From contig MEWM01000018.1 of NCBI GenBank assembly GCA_001775355.1, positions 158 to 8,083 on the forward strand: a stretch of DNA of 7,926 nucleotides, written 5' to 3'. Position numbers and translations under genes: made by a program. Below are positions 1-5,357 of the stretch, one piece after another. The stretch comes from a candidate division Zixibacteria bacterium RBG_16_43_9 (GTDB taxonomy: Bacteria; Zixibacteria; MSB-5A5; RBG-16-43-9). The notes under the pieces were generated by a model. The model was not told the DNA's origin, did no database searches, and worked only from the letters and a program-made list of their open reading frames with translations. Position 1 is the first letter of the stretch, and every line of letters starts with the position of its first letter.

Positions 1-899
1 ATTTTTATCCTATGACTATGATTCTCTGCACTTTCCCCTGGAGTCTGTTTACAGTTGCTTCCCTGATTTTTTTTCCACAGAAGCTCTTTAAGAAAGAGAG
101 GTCCTTCCATATATTCCTGGCTTGCTGGATAGTTGCGGTTTTCCTGGTTTTTCAGTTTGCCCATTCGAAACTGGTCTCCTACATCTTTCCGTTATTTCCT
201 GCGCTGGCGCTTCTGGCAGGAGATTTCGTTTATGATGCATTATCCAGTGTCAGTCGAAATCGGATACTTCTTTTTGTCTTGCTTGCAAGCTCCCTTATCC
301 TTCTGGCAATCCCCCTTGGTCTGATTATTGCCTGGGATAAGTATTCAATCTATCTTTCCTCCAAAATTCCGGTCTACGCTACCATTGCAGCTTTTGCGTT
401 TTTAGGTGGAATGATGCTATATTACATCTTCAAGCATAAACTTTTAAAAAGTAATTACCTTTTAGCTGCGGTTCCTGTTTTGCTCCTGGTTATAGCCGCA
501 TCTATAAGCAGTGATCTTGAACCATATCTTTCTTCGCAAAATGCCTGCCAGTATCTTTCTGATATTCAGAATTTGAATGGAACCGTTCTCTGTTCTAAAT
601 TTTTCACCAGAGGGGTGAAGTATTACACCGGGAAAGAAGTTGCGGCAGTGGATATAAACGGAGCCCCTTTTTTCAGCCCGCACCCGATTCCTTTTTTGGA
701 TTCAGAGCAAAAAGTGAGAGGTTTCTTAAGATCGCAGCCGGTTACCTATTGTGTGGTGAGAAAATCGACTGCTAACGATATCGAACGCCTGACAGGCAAT
801 GAATTTAAGTCCACGATTCTGAAGATTGCAGGGGATGAGTACGTTCTGAGAATAGAGCCCGCCTCTTTTTATTCAAGCAGTTCAAGACCCGGAAGATGA
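1..899 (+). CDS. ArnT/PMT-like membrane glycosyltransferase, C-terminal part (5' truncated)
   Basis: The reading frame is open from the window edge (codons begin at base 3), so the first ATG at 12 is probably internal and the catalytic N-terminal half lies outside. What remains has about six hydrophobic membrane segments, then a soluble C-terminal domain of roughly 130 residues. The segment SKLVSYIFPLFPALA (about bases 165-209) matches the SKLPSYILPLFPALA-type motif of GT39/GT83 enzymes (ArnT, PMT family), and FPWSLF just before it also fits. Family members transfer a sugar from a polyprenyl-phosphate donor to lipid A, protein or another acceptor at the outer face of the inner membrane. The acceptor here cannot be told. 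The gene ends in TGA at 897-899, directly before a T-run and a hairpin. Family assignment is fairly sure; substrate is unknown. Confidence 0.8.
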   Translation, partial: FYPMTMILCTFPWSLFTVASLIFFPQKLFKKERSFHIFLACWIVAVFLVFQFAHSKLVSYIFPLFPALALLAGDFVYDALSSVSRNRILLFVLLASSLILLAIPLGLIIAWDKYSIYLSSKIPVYATIAAFAFLGGMMLYYIFKHKLLKSNYLLAAVPVLLLVIAASISSDLEPYLSSQNACQYLSDIQNLNGTVLCSKFFTRGVKYYTGKEVAAVDINGAPFFSPHPIPFLDSEQKVRGFLRSQPVTYCVVRKSTANDIERLTGNEFKSTILKIAGDEYVLRIEPASFYSSSSRPGR

Positions 900-906
900 T
901 TTTTTT

Positions 907-928
907 CCCTCTCCTTTTAAGGAGAGGG
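907..928. repeat. Perfect hairpin after the glycosyltransferase gene
   Basis: CCCTCTCCTT (907-916) pairs with AAGGAGAGGG (919-928), a 10-base stem. Seven T lie before the stem (900-906 with neighbours) and none after it, so it does not have the layout of an intrinsic terminator for the upstream gene on the plus strand. It may still stop or stabilise the 3' end of that transcript, or be one more of the intergenic palindromes. Confidence 0.6.
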
Positions 929-932
929 GATT

Positions 933-961
933 GTAGGGGCAGACCTATGAAGTCTGTTGCC
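933..961. repeat. GTAGGGGC-type palindromic repeat, decayed copy
   Basis: GTAGGGGC opens the unit. GGCAGAC (938-944) can pair with GTCTG plus TTGCC (952-961) around a short loop, with two unpaired T. It looks like a partly eroded member of the palindrome family seen at 988, 1222, 1787 and 4369. Confidence 0.5.
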
Positions 962-987
962 GAAGTCTTTTTTGGGAGAAGTCTTGT

Positions 988-1140
988 GTAGGGACAGGGC
1001 TTGTCCCTGTCCTAACCCTAATAAGGACAGCCACACGGTTCGGCAGGCTCACCGTCCTGAGCAAAGTCGAAGGAAGGGCTGTCCCTACGTCAGCTTCGGC
1101 AAGGCTCAGCACGATGAGCTTGTCGAATCGTCGAACCGTG
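988..1140. repeat. Mosaic of nested palindromic intergenic repeats
   Basis: Several inverted pairs interlock. A hairpin pairs GGACAGGG (992-999) with CCCTGTCC (1005-1012) over loop CTTGT. GTAGGGACAG (988-997) matches CTGTCCCTAC (1079-1088). GGACAGCC (1025-1032) matches GGCTGTCC (1077-1084). CACGGTTCG (1034-1042) matches CGAACCGTG (1132-1140). Within the right part, TTCGGCAAGGCTCA (1095-1108) is almost complementary to TGAGCTTGTCGAA (1115-1127). The open frame across this stretch is repeat sequence read as codons, not a gene. The TTCG-CAAG-GCTCA type of motif is, to my recollection, widespread in environmental bacterial genomes. Confidence 0.7.
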
Positions 1141-1186
1141 TCTGCCCTGTAATGGAAATTCTGCTGAATTCAGAGACAACCATTTT

Positions 1187-1212
1187 CTCTGTTGGTATGG
1201 AGACCAACAGAG
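1187..1212. repeat. Perfect 10-base-pair hairpin
   Basis: CTCTGTTGGT (1187-1196) pairs without mismatch with ACCAACAGAG (1203-1212) around the loop ATGGAG. No T-run follows on either strand, so it is not an evident intrinsic terminator. It lies in the gene-free stretch 900-1295. Confidence 0.65.
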
Positions 1213-1221
1213 AGCGAGTTT

Positions 1222-1244
1222 GTAGGGGTTCAAAATTTTGAATC
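1222..1244. repeat. GTAGGGG repeat with a TTCAAAATTTTGAA core
   Basis: GTAGGGG is followed by a perfect 14-base palindrome at 1229-1242. The 15 bases 1224-1238 recur as an exact reverse complement at 3326-3340, in the other intergenic region, so this is a dispersed repeat. Confidence 0.6.
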
Positions 1245-1260
1245 GCTTCTTTTCCTGCCT

Positions 1261-1288
1261 TTAACCTTTGAACTGTTGAACCTTGAAC
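1261..1288. repeat. Short degenerate TTGAAC tandem
   Basis: TTGAAC occurs at 1268-1273, 1276-1281 and 1283-1288, after a related TTAACC at 1261-1266. The spacing of 7-8 bases suggests a tiny degenerate tandem array between the palindromes and the 3' end of the NlpC/P60 gene. No function is apparent. Confidence 0.4.
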
Positions 1289-1295
1289 TTTGTTT

Positions 1296-1868
1296 TTACG
1301 GAATTACTCTTCTTCCTCCCAAGAATCTTCTGGCGTAATATTTCTCATCTAAGGAGGAAATGATCACTCCTTGAGAAGAGGATGAGTGGACGAACTGATT
1401 GTTTCCGGTATAGATTCCCACGTGAAAAGGGGACAAGCCATCCTCAGTGAAAAAAACTAAATCGCCGAAAGCAAGCTCTTCTTTTTCCACCTTTTTCACG
1501 AGGAGATAAAGCTTTTTTGTTTCGAAAGGAAGGTTGATTCCGGAATATCTAAGATAGACCTGATGCACTAAGGCTGAGCAGTCATATTTAGAATGAGATT
1601 CCCCCAGATATGATTCCATTATCCGGGTCATCTTTAACTTGTCGATTTTACTCTCTGATATAGAACTGGGTTGGGAAACTGGATGAGTAGTATATCTGGG
1701 ATAGGCTGCACAGCTTATTAGAAAAAAGAAGGATAATATAACAAGGAACTTTCCACCCTTAACAGAGGCAACTACAAGAAGCCCCTGTAGGGGCGACCCG
1801 TCAATGGCGGGCTCGCCCTTAAAGCGTGATAGGGTAACCCTGAGCCTCTGTGCTCTTTTCTCACCCAA
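1296..1868 (-). CDS. NlpC/P60 (C40) peptidoglycan hydrolase lipoprotein carrying an in-frame repeat
   Basis: This is a putative cell-wall endopeptidase of the NlpC/P60 family, which cuts peptide stems of peptidoglycan (typically gamma-D-Glu-diaminopimelate). From the chosen TTG start it has 190 residues: an unusually long 43-residue N-terminal region, hydrophobic core FLVILSFFFL, lipobox LISC (Cys53, so probably lipid-anchored), a short linker and the catalytic domain. Cys97 in YDCSALV, His149 in FHVGIY and His161 in QFVHSSS fit the catalytic triad, and GDLVFF is also typical. TTG at 1868 lies 10 bases after GGAGG; a GTG at 1877 is in frame but abuts the GGAGGT, which is too close. No ATG, GTG or TTG lies in frame nearer the lipobox. 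The extra N-terminal residues come from the palindromic element at 1762-1851. The gene follows the MFS gene closely and is probably co-transcribed with it. Confidence 0.85.
   Translation of the reverse strand: MGEKRAQRLRVTLSRFKGEPAIDGSPLQGLLVVASVKGGKFLVILSFFFLISCAAYPRYTTHPVSQPSSISESKIDKLKMTRIMESYLGESHSKYDCSALVHQVYLRYSGINLPFETKKLYLLVKKVEKEELAFGDLVFFTEDGLSPFHVGIYTGNNQFVHSSSSQGVIISSLDEKYYARRFLGGRRVIP
1762..1851. mobile_element. 90-base palindromic element inserted in frame in the lipoprotein gene
   Basis: Inverted ends ACAGAGGC (1762-1769) and GCCTCTGT (1844-1851) enclose a GTAGGGGC unit with stems GGGCGA (1791-1796)/TCGCCC (1813-1818) and CCCG (1797-1800)/CGGG (1808-1811), plus GCCCCTGTAGGGGC at 1781-1794. 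The length between and including the ends is 90 bases, a multiple of three. Deleting it joins the codons for MGEKRA directly to KGGK and the hydrophobic core, giving a lipoprotein signal peptide of usual length. The boundaries are my inference from the inverted ends; no clear target duplication is seen. Confidence 0.6.
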
Positions 1869-1893
1869 TATCTGCACACCTCCAAATATCTTC

Positions 1894-3105
1894 TCATTTA
1901 TCTTTTTCGGAAAATCCGATATAAAAGATTACTCCGGATAGGAGAGCCAGAACTGCACCAAAGGAGAAAGCCACATGTGCTCCAAAAGTCTGCCAGAGAT
2001 AACCTAAAATCAAGCTCGCTGGCAAGGCGCAGAAGCCTACTGCTCCATGATAGAACCCGTAAGCTGTTCCTCTTTTATCCTCCTCTTTTACCAAATCTGC
2101 CACAAAAGCCCGCAGTGCTCCGTCCGTGAGTCCATAGTAGACTCCATAAATGGCGAAAAGTATCCACACGTGCAGGGATTTTGTAGCAAAGGCAAAACCC
2201 AGATAGGATAAACCGTAGATTAAAAAACCTAAGAGGATGACTTTTCTTCTTCCGATTCTATCTGATAAAATCCCAGCCGGCGTGGAGGAAAGAGTATAAA
2301 CCAGATTGAAAAGCCCCCAGAGTAGGGGAATCAAAACCAGGTTCACTCCCAGGCTTTTGGCTCTTAAGAATAGAAAAGCATCGCTGGAATTTCCCAGGGT
2401 GAAAAGAGCCACCACCAGGACAAAAAGTTTGAATTTCGCATCAAACTTGAAACTTGTTTTCCTTTCGGCCAGGGTAACTTTTTCCCTCCTGGTCTTGGCT
2501 TCCTTTACCCAGATAAACAGTACCAGAATGGAGAAAAAAGCCGGGATAGAAGCTAACAAAAAGAGATGTCGGTAATTTTTATTCAAAAGAGGTAAAAGCA
2601 CAAAGCCTAATAGAGGACCAAGAATCGCACCAGCAGAGTCCATTGCCCGGTGAAGCCCGAAAGAGGCACCTCGTCTTTGTCCGTTAGAGGTTTCTGCGAT
2701 CAAGGCATCTCTGGGAGATGTTCTTATCCCTTTGCCGGTGCGGTCTGCAAACCTTATGAAAAGAACCTGCCAGGCAGAGGTGACTAAAGCCAAAAGCGGT
2801 TTGCTTATCGAAGAGAGCGAATACCCTAAAATTACTATTGGCTTTCTTTTCCCAATCTTATCAGAGAACCAACCGGAGAAAATTTTAAGCAAGCTGGCAG
2901 TGCTCTCTGCTATCCCCTCGATCAGCCCCACAAATAGCTTGCTCGAACCGAGAACGTCAGTCAGGAAAACCGGCAGCAGAGGATATATCATATCAGAGGA
3001 TATATCTGTCAGAAAACTCACCAATCCCAGGAAGAAGACATTCTTTTTTATCCCAAAAAACAGCGTGCCGTTTTTTCTTTCGATTTTACTGATTTCCTGA
3101 TTCAT
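1894..3105 (-). CDS. Major facilitator superfamily (MFS) transporter
   Basis: The 403-residue protein is a normal length for a 12-helix MFS permease. The loop after the second helix carries the MFS signature motif SDKIGKRK (about residues 81-88), and the second half repeats it as SDRIGRRK, as expected from the internal duplication of the fold. DRTGKGIRTSPRDALIAE (about 121-138) is characteristic of a widespread subgroup of uncharacterised bacterial MFS exporters. The substrate is not known and cannot be read from the sequence; drug or metabolite efflux is a guess. The ATG at 3105 has only a weak upstream Shine-Dalgarno (AGGGA). A good promoter lies about 50 bases upstream on the same strand. 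It ends 25 bases before the TTG of the NlpC/P60 gene, so the two form an operon. Confidence 0.88.
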   Translation of the reverse strand: MNQEISKIERKNGTLFFGIKKNVFFLGLVSFLTDISSDMIYPLLPVFLTDVLGSSKLFVGLIEGIAESTASLLKIFSGWFSDKIGKRKPIVILGYSLSSISKPLLALVTSAWQVLFIRFADRTGKGIRTSPRDALIAETSNGQRRGASFGLHRAMDSAGAILGPLLGFVLLPLLNKNYRHLFLLASIPAFFSILVLFIWVKEAKTRREKVTLAERKTSFKFDAKFKLFVLVVALFTLGNSSDAFLFLRAKSLGVNLVLIPLLWGLFNLVYTLSSTPAGILSDRIGRRKVILLGFLIYGLSYLGFAFATKSLHVWILFAIYGVYYGLTDGALRAFVADLVKEEDKRGTAYGFYHGAVGFCALPASLILGYLWQTFGAHVAFSFGAVLALLSGVIFYIGFSEKDK

Positions 3106-3153
3106 AGAAGAATTTATCCCTGATTAAAAAATAGATATATATGCTCGTACCCC

Positions 3154-3182
3154 AGTATATATTCACACACTTTTCCGGTCAA
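3154..3182 (-). promoter_or_regulatory. Sigma-70-type promoter of the MFS-NlpC/P60 operon
   Basis: On the minus strand TTGACC (3182-3177) is followed after 17 bases by TATACT (3159-3154), each one base from the consensus hexamer. Transcription should begin near 3147, leaving a leader of about 40 bases before the ATG at 3105. Confidence 0.7.
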
Positions 3183-3204
3183 GGATTTTGTTGTTTTCCG
3201 GAGT

Positions 3205-3222
3205 GCAAGAGCTTGCTCTTGC
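3205..3222. repeat. GCAAGAGC/GCTCTTGC hairpin
   Basis: GCAAGAGC (3205-3212) pairs perfectly with GCTCTTGC (3215-3222). The centre GAGCTTG resembles the loops of the hairpins at 992-1012 and 7534-7554, though the stems differ. It lies just upstream of the minus-strand promoter, between the two divergent transcription units. Confidence 0.6.
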
Positions 3223-3243
3223 GTTATTGAAAAAGTATCATTT

Positions 3244-3303
3244 GCGTAGCTGAGCCTTCAGGGCTCAGCAGAGGTCTAATCCGCCTCTGGCGGACTGCTA
3301 CGC
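3244..3303. repeat. Cloverleaf-like repeat: outer stem enclosing two hairpins
   Basis: GCGTAGC (3244-3250) pairs with GCTACGC (3297-3303). Inside are two hairpins: GCTGAGCC (3249-3256) with GGCTCAGC (3262-3269), and TCCGCC (3280-3285) with GGCGGA (3289-3294). The first overlaps the outer stem by two bases. After it come two copies of GTTCTAAA (3304-3311, 3321-3328) and the inverted copy of the 1224-1238 repeat (3326-3340). The region 3106-3474 holds no gene. It does not look like a tRNA. Confidence 0.65.
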
Positions 3304-3378
3304 GTTCTAAAGAGCGAAGTGTTCTAAATTTTGAACCCCTGCGGTCTCATCTTAGCTATCCCAGGGCATCTTTTGTGC

Positions 3379-3406
3379 TTGACAAACCAATATCTTTTTT
3401 TATATT
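3379..3406 (+). promoter_or_regulatory. Sigma-70-type promoter of rplM-rpsI
   Basis: A perfect -35 TTGACA (3379-3384) is followed after 16 bases by TATATT (3401-3406). Transcription should start near 3413, giving a leader of about 60 bases. That leader contains a modest stem, CTTGAA (3419-3424) with TTCAAG (3433-3438), which could contribute to L13 feedback control, but the evidence is thin. Confidence 0.75.
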
Positions 3407-3474
3407 CAAAAGTTACAACTTGAAGCAACGTATTCAAGAAACAGTTCGAAAGACGGGATTAGAAAGGAGATTAG

Positions 3475-3903
3475 ATGAAGACTTATACGCCTAAACTGAA
3501 TGAAATCGAGAAGAAATGGTATCTGGTGGATGCCCAGGGAAAGGTTTTGGGAAGATTAGCCTCTAAAGTTGCTCAGATCCTTTTAGGAAAGGGTAAGCCG
3601 AAATTTACCCCTCATCTGGATTCAGGTGATTATGTGGTGGTGATAAATTGTGATAAGGTTATGCTGACTGGAAAGAAAACCAGACTGAAAACCTATTATC
3701 ATTATACTGGCTACCCCGGAGGTTTGAAAAAAGAGGAGTTCTCAAAACTGATAAAAGAAAAGCCGGAGAAAGTATTTATCCATTCAGTGAAAGGAATGTT
3801 GCCCCATAATAGATTAGGCGACAAGATATTGTCCAAGCTTTTTGTTTATAGCGGGGAAAAGCACCCGCATTCAGCTCAAAAGCCTGTGCCTTTGGAGCTG
3901 TAG
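3475..3903 (+). CDS. rplM: 50S ribosomal protein L13
   Basis: The 142-residue protein has the same length as E. coli L13 and the family hallmarks: WYLVDAQGKVLGRLAS near the N-terminus, GDYVVVINCDKVMLTGKK, YYHYTGYPGG, and VKGMLPHNRLG followed by LFVYSGEKHPH. L13 is an early-assembling 23S rRNA-binding protein of the large subunit. AAGGAG (3464-3469) lies five bases before the ATG. The gene is followed after 41 bases by rpsI, the usual partner, and both are probably transcribed from the promoter at 3379-3406. No defect is visible. Confidence 0.98.
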   Translation: MKTYTPKLNEIEKKWYLVDAQGKVLGRLASKVAQILLGKGKPKFTPHLDSGDYVVVINCDKVMLTGKKTRLKTYYHYTGYPGGLKKEEFSKLIKEKPEKVFIHSVKGMLPHNRLGDKILSKLFVYSGEKHPHSAQKPVPLEL

Positions 3904-3944
3904 AATTTTTTAACTAAAAGTGAAAGATTTCAGGAGGTGAAGTT

Positions 3945-4340
3945 TTGGAAAGAAAAGTATATTCAGCTACAGGCAGGAGGAAAACCTCAGTTGCCAGAGT
4001 CAGGATAATCGTTCCCGGAAACGGAAGAAGGATGATTAACGGCAAGGAGTTGAAAAACTATTTGCAGAAGGATGACCTGATCAGACATGTTTTGCAGCCT
4101 CTGGAGGTATCTAAGGTGGACGGTAAAATGGACGTGGTTTGCAGTGCTACAGGCGGTGGGGTTTCCGGTCAGGCTGGGGCTATCAGGTTAGGGATTGCCA
4201 GGGCACTGGCTCAATTGGATGAGAATCTGAAAAAGCTTTTGAAGGATAAGGGGCTTTTGACCCGTGACCCGCGAATGGTTGAACGGAAAAAATACGGACA
4301 GCCAAAAGCCCGCAAGAGATTCCAGTATTCCAAGAGATAA
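3945..4340 (+). CDS. rpsI: 30S ribosomal protein S9
   Basis: This 131-residue protein has the S9 features [14 protein letters not shown] at the N-terminus, a central [40 protein letters not shown] and the terminal FQYSKR, whose positively charged tail reaches the P-site tRNA in the ribosome. Translation begins at a TTG, seven bases after a strong AGGAGG (3932-3937); no ATG in frame lies nearby, so the unusual start is well supported. It forms the rplM-rpsI operon. rpsB, which follows rpsI in many bacteria, is here 3.4 kb away. Confidence 0.98.
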   Translation: MERKVYSATGRRKTSVARVRIIVPGNGRRMINGKELKNYLQKDDLIRHVLQPLEVSKVDGKMDVVCSATGGGVSGQAGAIRLGIARALAQLDENLKKLLKDKGLLTRDPRMVERKKYGQPKARKRFQYSKR

Positions 4341-4368
4341 GATAGAGGGTTTGATATTTGGTTTTTTT

Positions 4369-4397
4369 GTAGGGGCGGGTTTCAAACCCGCCCCTAC
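4369..4397. repeat. Perfect GTAGGGGC palindrome downstream of rpsI
   Basis: Fourteen bases at 4369-4382 pair with 4384-4397 around a single central C; the ends read GTAGGGGC and GCCCCTAC. It is the cleanest copy of the repeat family. Seven T precede it (4362-4368), but none follow, so it is not a canonical terminator on the plus strand, although it could protect the rplM-rpsI messenger's 3' end. Confidence 0.8.
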
Positions 4398-4461
4398 ATA
4401 ATAGAATGCAGGGTTGGAATTACAGGTTATCTGCCTTGATATTTGAATGAAGGAGAAAAAT

Positions 4462-4668
4462 ATGAAATTCCTTATCACTATATTTCGGGATGAAGATGGG
4501 ATGTATATAGCTGAATGTCCATCTATACCTGGATGTATAAACCAAGGCAAGACCCAACGAGAGGCTGAGAAAAACATCCGAGAAGCCATCAAAGAATGTC
4601 TTGAGGTGCGGGCTGAAAAAGGGATGCCTTTGACTGTCACTACTCGCAAGGTAGAGGTTAAAGTCTGA
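4462..4668 (+). CDS. hicB: HicB-family antitoxin
   Basis: A 68-residue protein with the HicB-type fold: MKFLITIFRDEDGMYIAECP, then SIPGCINQGKTQREAEKNI, a helix (REAIKECLEVRAEKG) and a final beta strand. In HicAB systems HicB blocks the mRNA-cleaving toxin HicA; the short form lacks a separate DNA-binding domain, and none is visible here. I chose the ATG at 4462 because AGGAG (4451-4455) lies six bases upstream; the ATG at 4447 lies before this site. No intact hicA is adjacent. Only a hicA-like tail follows, so this antitoxin appears to be an orphan. Confidence 0.85.
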   Translation: MKFLITIFRDEDGMYIAECPSIPGCINQGKTQREAEKNIREAIKECLEVRAEKGMPLTVTTRKVEVKV

Positions 4669-4734
4669 TTGCGAAGTCTAATTGCCAGGGCAGGTATAAC
4701 TATGGAGGAATTCTTAGAAGCATTGGAGAAATAA
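4669..4734 (+). pseudogene. Remnant of a hicA toxin gene (C-terminal tail only)
   Basis: Directly after the hicB stop, and in the same frame, 21 sense codons read to TAA at 4732. They contain RSLIARAGITMEEFLEAL, which closely resembles the usual HicA C-terminus (type TLRSILRQAGISVEEFL). The dsRNA-binding-like core of HicA with its catalytic His is missing, and no start codon with a ribosome site is present. The simplest reading is a deletion that removed about the first two thirds of hicA just after hicB. The short length limits certainty. Confidence 0.55.
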
Positions 4735-4761
4735 TTTTCAAATTTTTATAACGTCGAATAT

Positions 4762-5343
4762 ATGTCTAAATCAGATAGACTTTCAGATTTGGAATTTCAT
4801 CAAGTAACTTCCAAACGTTGGAAAGACCTTGAAAATCTTTTCGGGGAGAGAGGGGCGTGTGCTGGTTGCTGGTGTATGTTCTGGAGGCTTTCGAGGGCTG
4901 ATTGGGAGAAGCAAGGAGGTGAGAAAAACAGGAAGGCATTAAAGAAAATAATAGACTCTGGTGAAATTCCGGGTATTTTAGCTTATGCGGGTGGAAAGCC
5001 TGTTGGCTGGTGTTCAATTGCTCCAAGGGAAAGATTTGTGAGGTTAGAGAATTCTCGAGTGCTGAAAAGAGTTGATGAAAAATCGGCCTGGTCGGTGGTC
5101 TGTTTTTTTGTGACAAAAACTGCCAGAAAAAAAGGCGTGACCGTGGAATTGCTGAAATCAGCTATAGGATATGCAAAAAAGAAAGGGGCGAAAATAGTGG
5201 AAGGATATCCAGTTGAACCAAAGAAAGGTAAGATGCCGGATGTTTTTGCCTATACTGGTCTGGCATCTGCATTTCGCCAGGCAGGATTTAAGGAAGTGCT
5301 GCGCAGATCAGAAACAAGACCGATTATGAGATATTTTATCTAA
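4762..5343 (+). CDS. GNAT-family N-acetyltransferase with a CxxCWC motif
   Basis: The 193-residue protein has a GNAT fold: an N-terminal region with GACAGCWCMFWR (Cys33, Cys36, Cys38), the strand ILAYAGGKPVGWCSIAP (about 72-88), the beta-4 strand SVVCFFV (111-117), and the acetyl-CoA pyrophosphate loop RKKGV (122-126) before helix 3. YTGLASAFRQAGFKEV near the end is also typical. This belongs to a recurrent group of GNAT proteins that share the Cys-Trp-Cys segment; substrates are, to my knowledge, undefined. There is no clear Shine-Dalgarno before the ATG. Its stop codon overlaps the ribosome-binding site of the next gene, which suggests co-translation with the cytochrome-like protein. Confidence 0.82.
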   Translation: MSKSDRLSDLEFHQVTSKRWKDLENLFGERGACAGCWCMFWRLSRADWEKQGGEKNRKALKKIIDSGEIPGILAYAGGKPVGWCSIAPRERFVRLENSRVLKRVDEKSAWSVVCFFVTKTARKKGVTVELLKSAIGYAKKKGAKIVEGYPVEPKKGKMPDVFAYTGLASAFRQAGFKEVLRRSETRPIMRYFI

Positions 5344-5357
5344 GGAGAAAAAAAGAG

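Noticed and set aside
957..1241. A 94-codon open frame on the plus strand
   Set aside because: It reads through several inverted repeats and gives a composition with no recognisable domain; it is repeat sequence, not a gene.
933..1244. CRISPR array in the repeat-rich stretch
   Set aside because: The repeats are inverted, unequal in length and irregularly spaced, with no constant direct repeat and no cas gene nearby.
2306..3100. Plus-strand open frames opposite the MFS gene
   Set aside because: They are shadows of the minus-strand transporter, which has clear family motifs, a promoter and a normal length.
3244..3303. tRNA gene suggested by the cloverleaf pairing
   Set aside because: There is no GTTCRA T-loop, no anticodon arm of proper size and only two inner hairpins; the paired arms are those of a repeat.
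4361..4397. T-run plus palindrome as an intrinsic terminator of rplM-rpsI
   Set aside because: The T-run lies before the stem on the plus strand, so the order is wrong; on the minus strand the stem is followed by A, not T.
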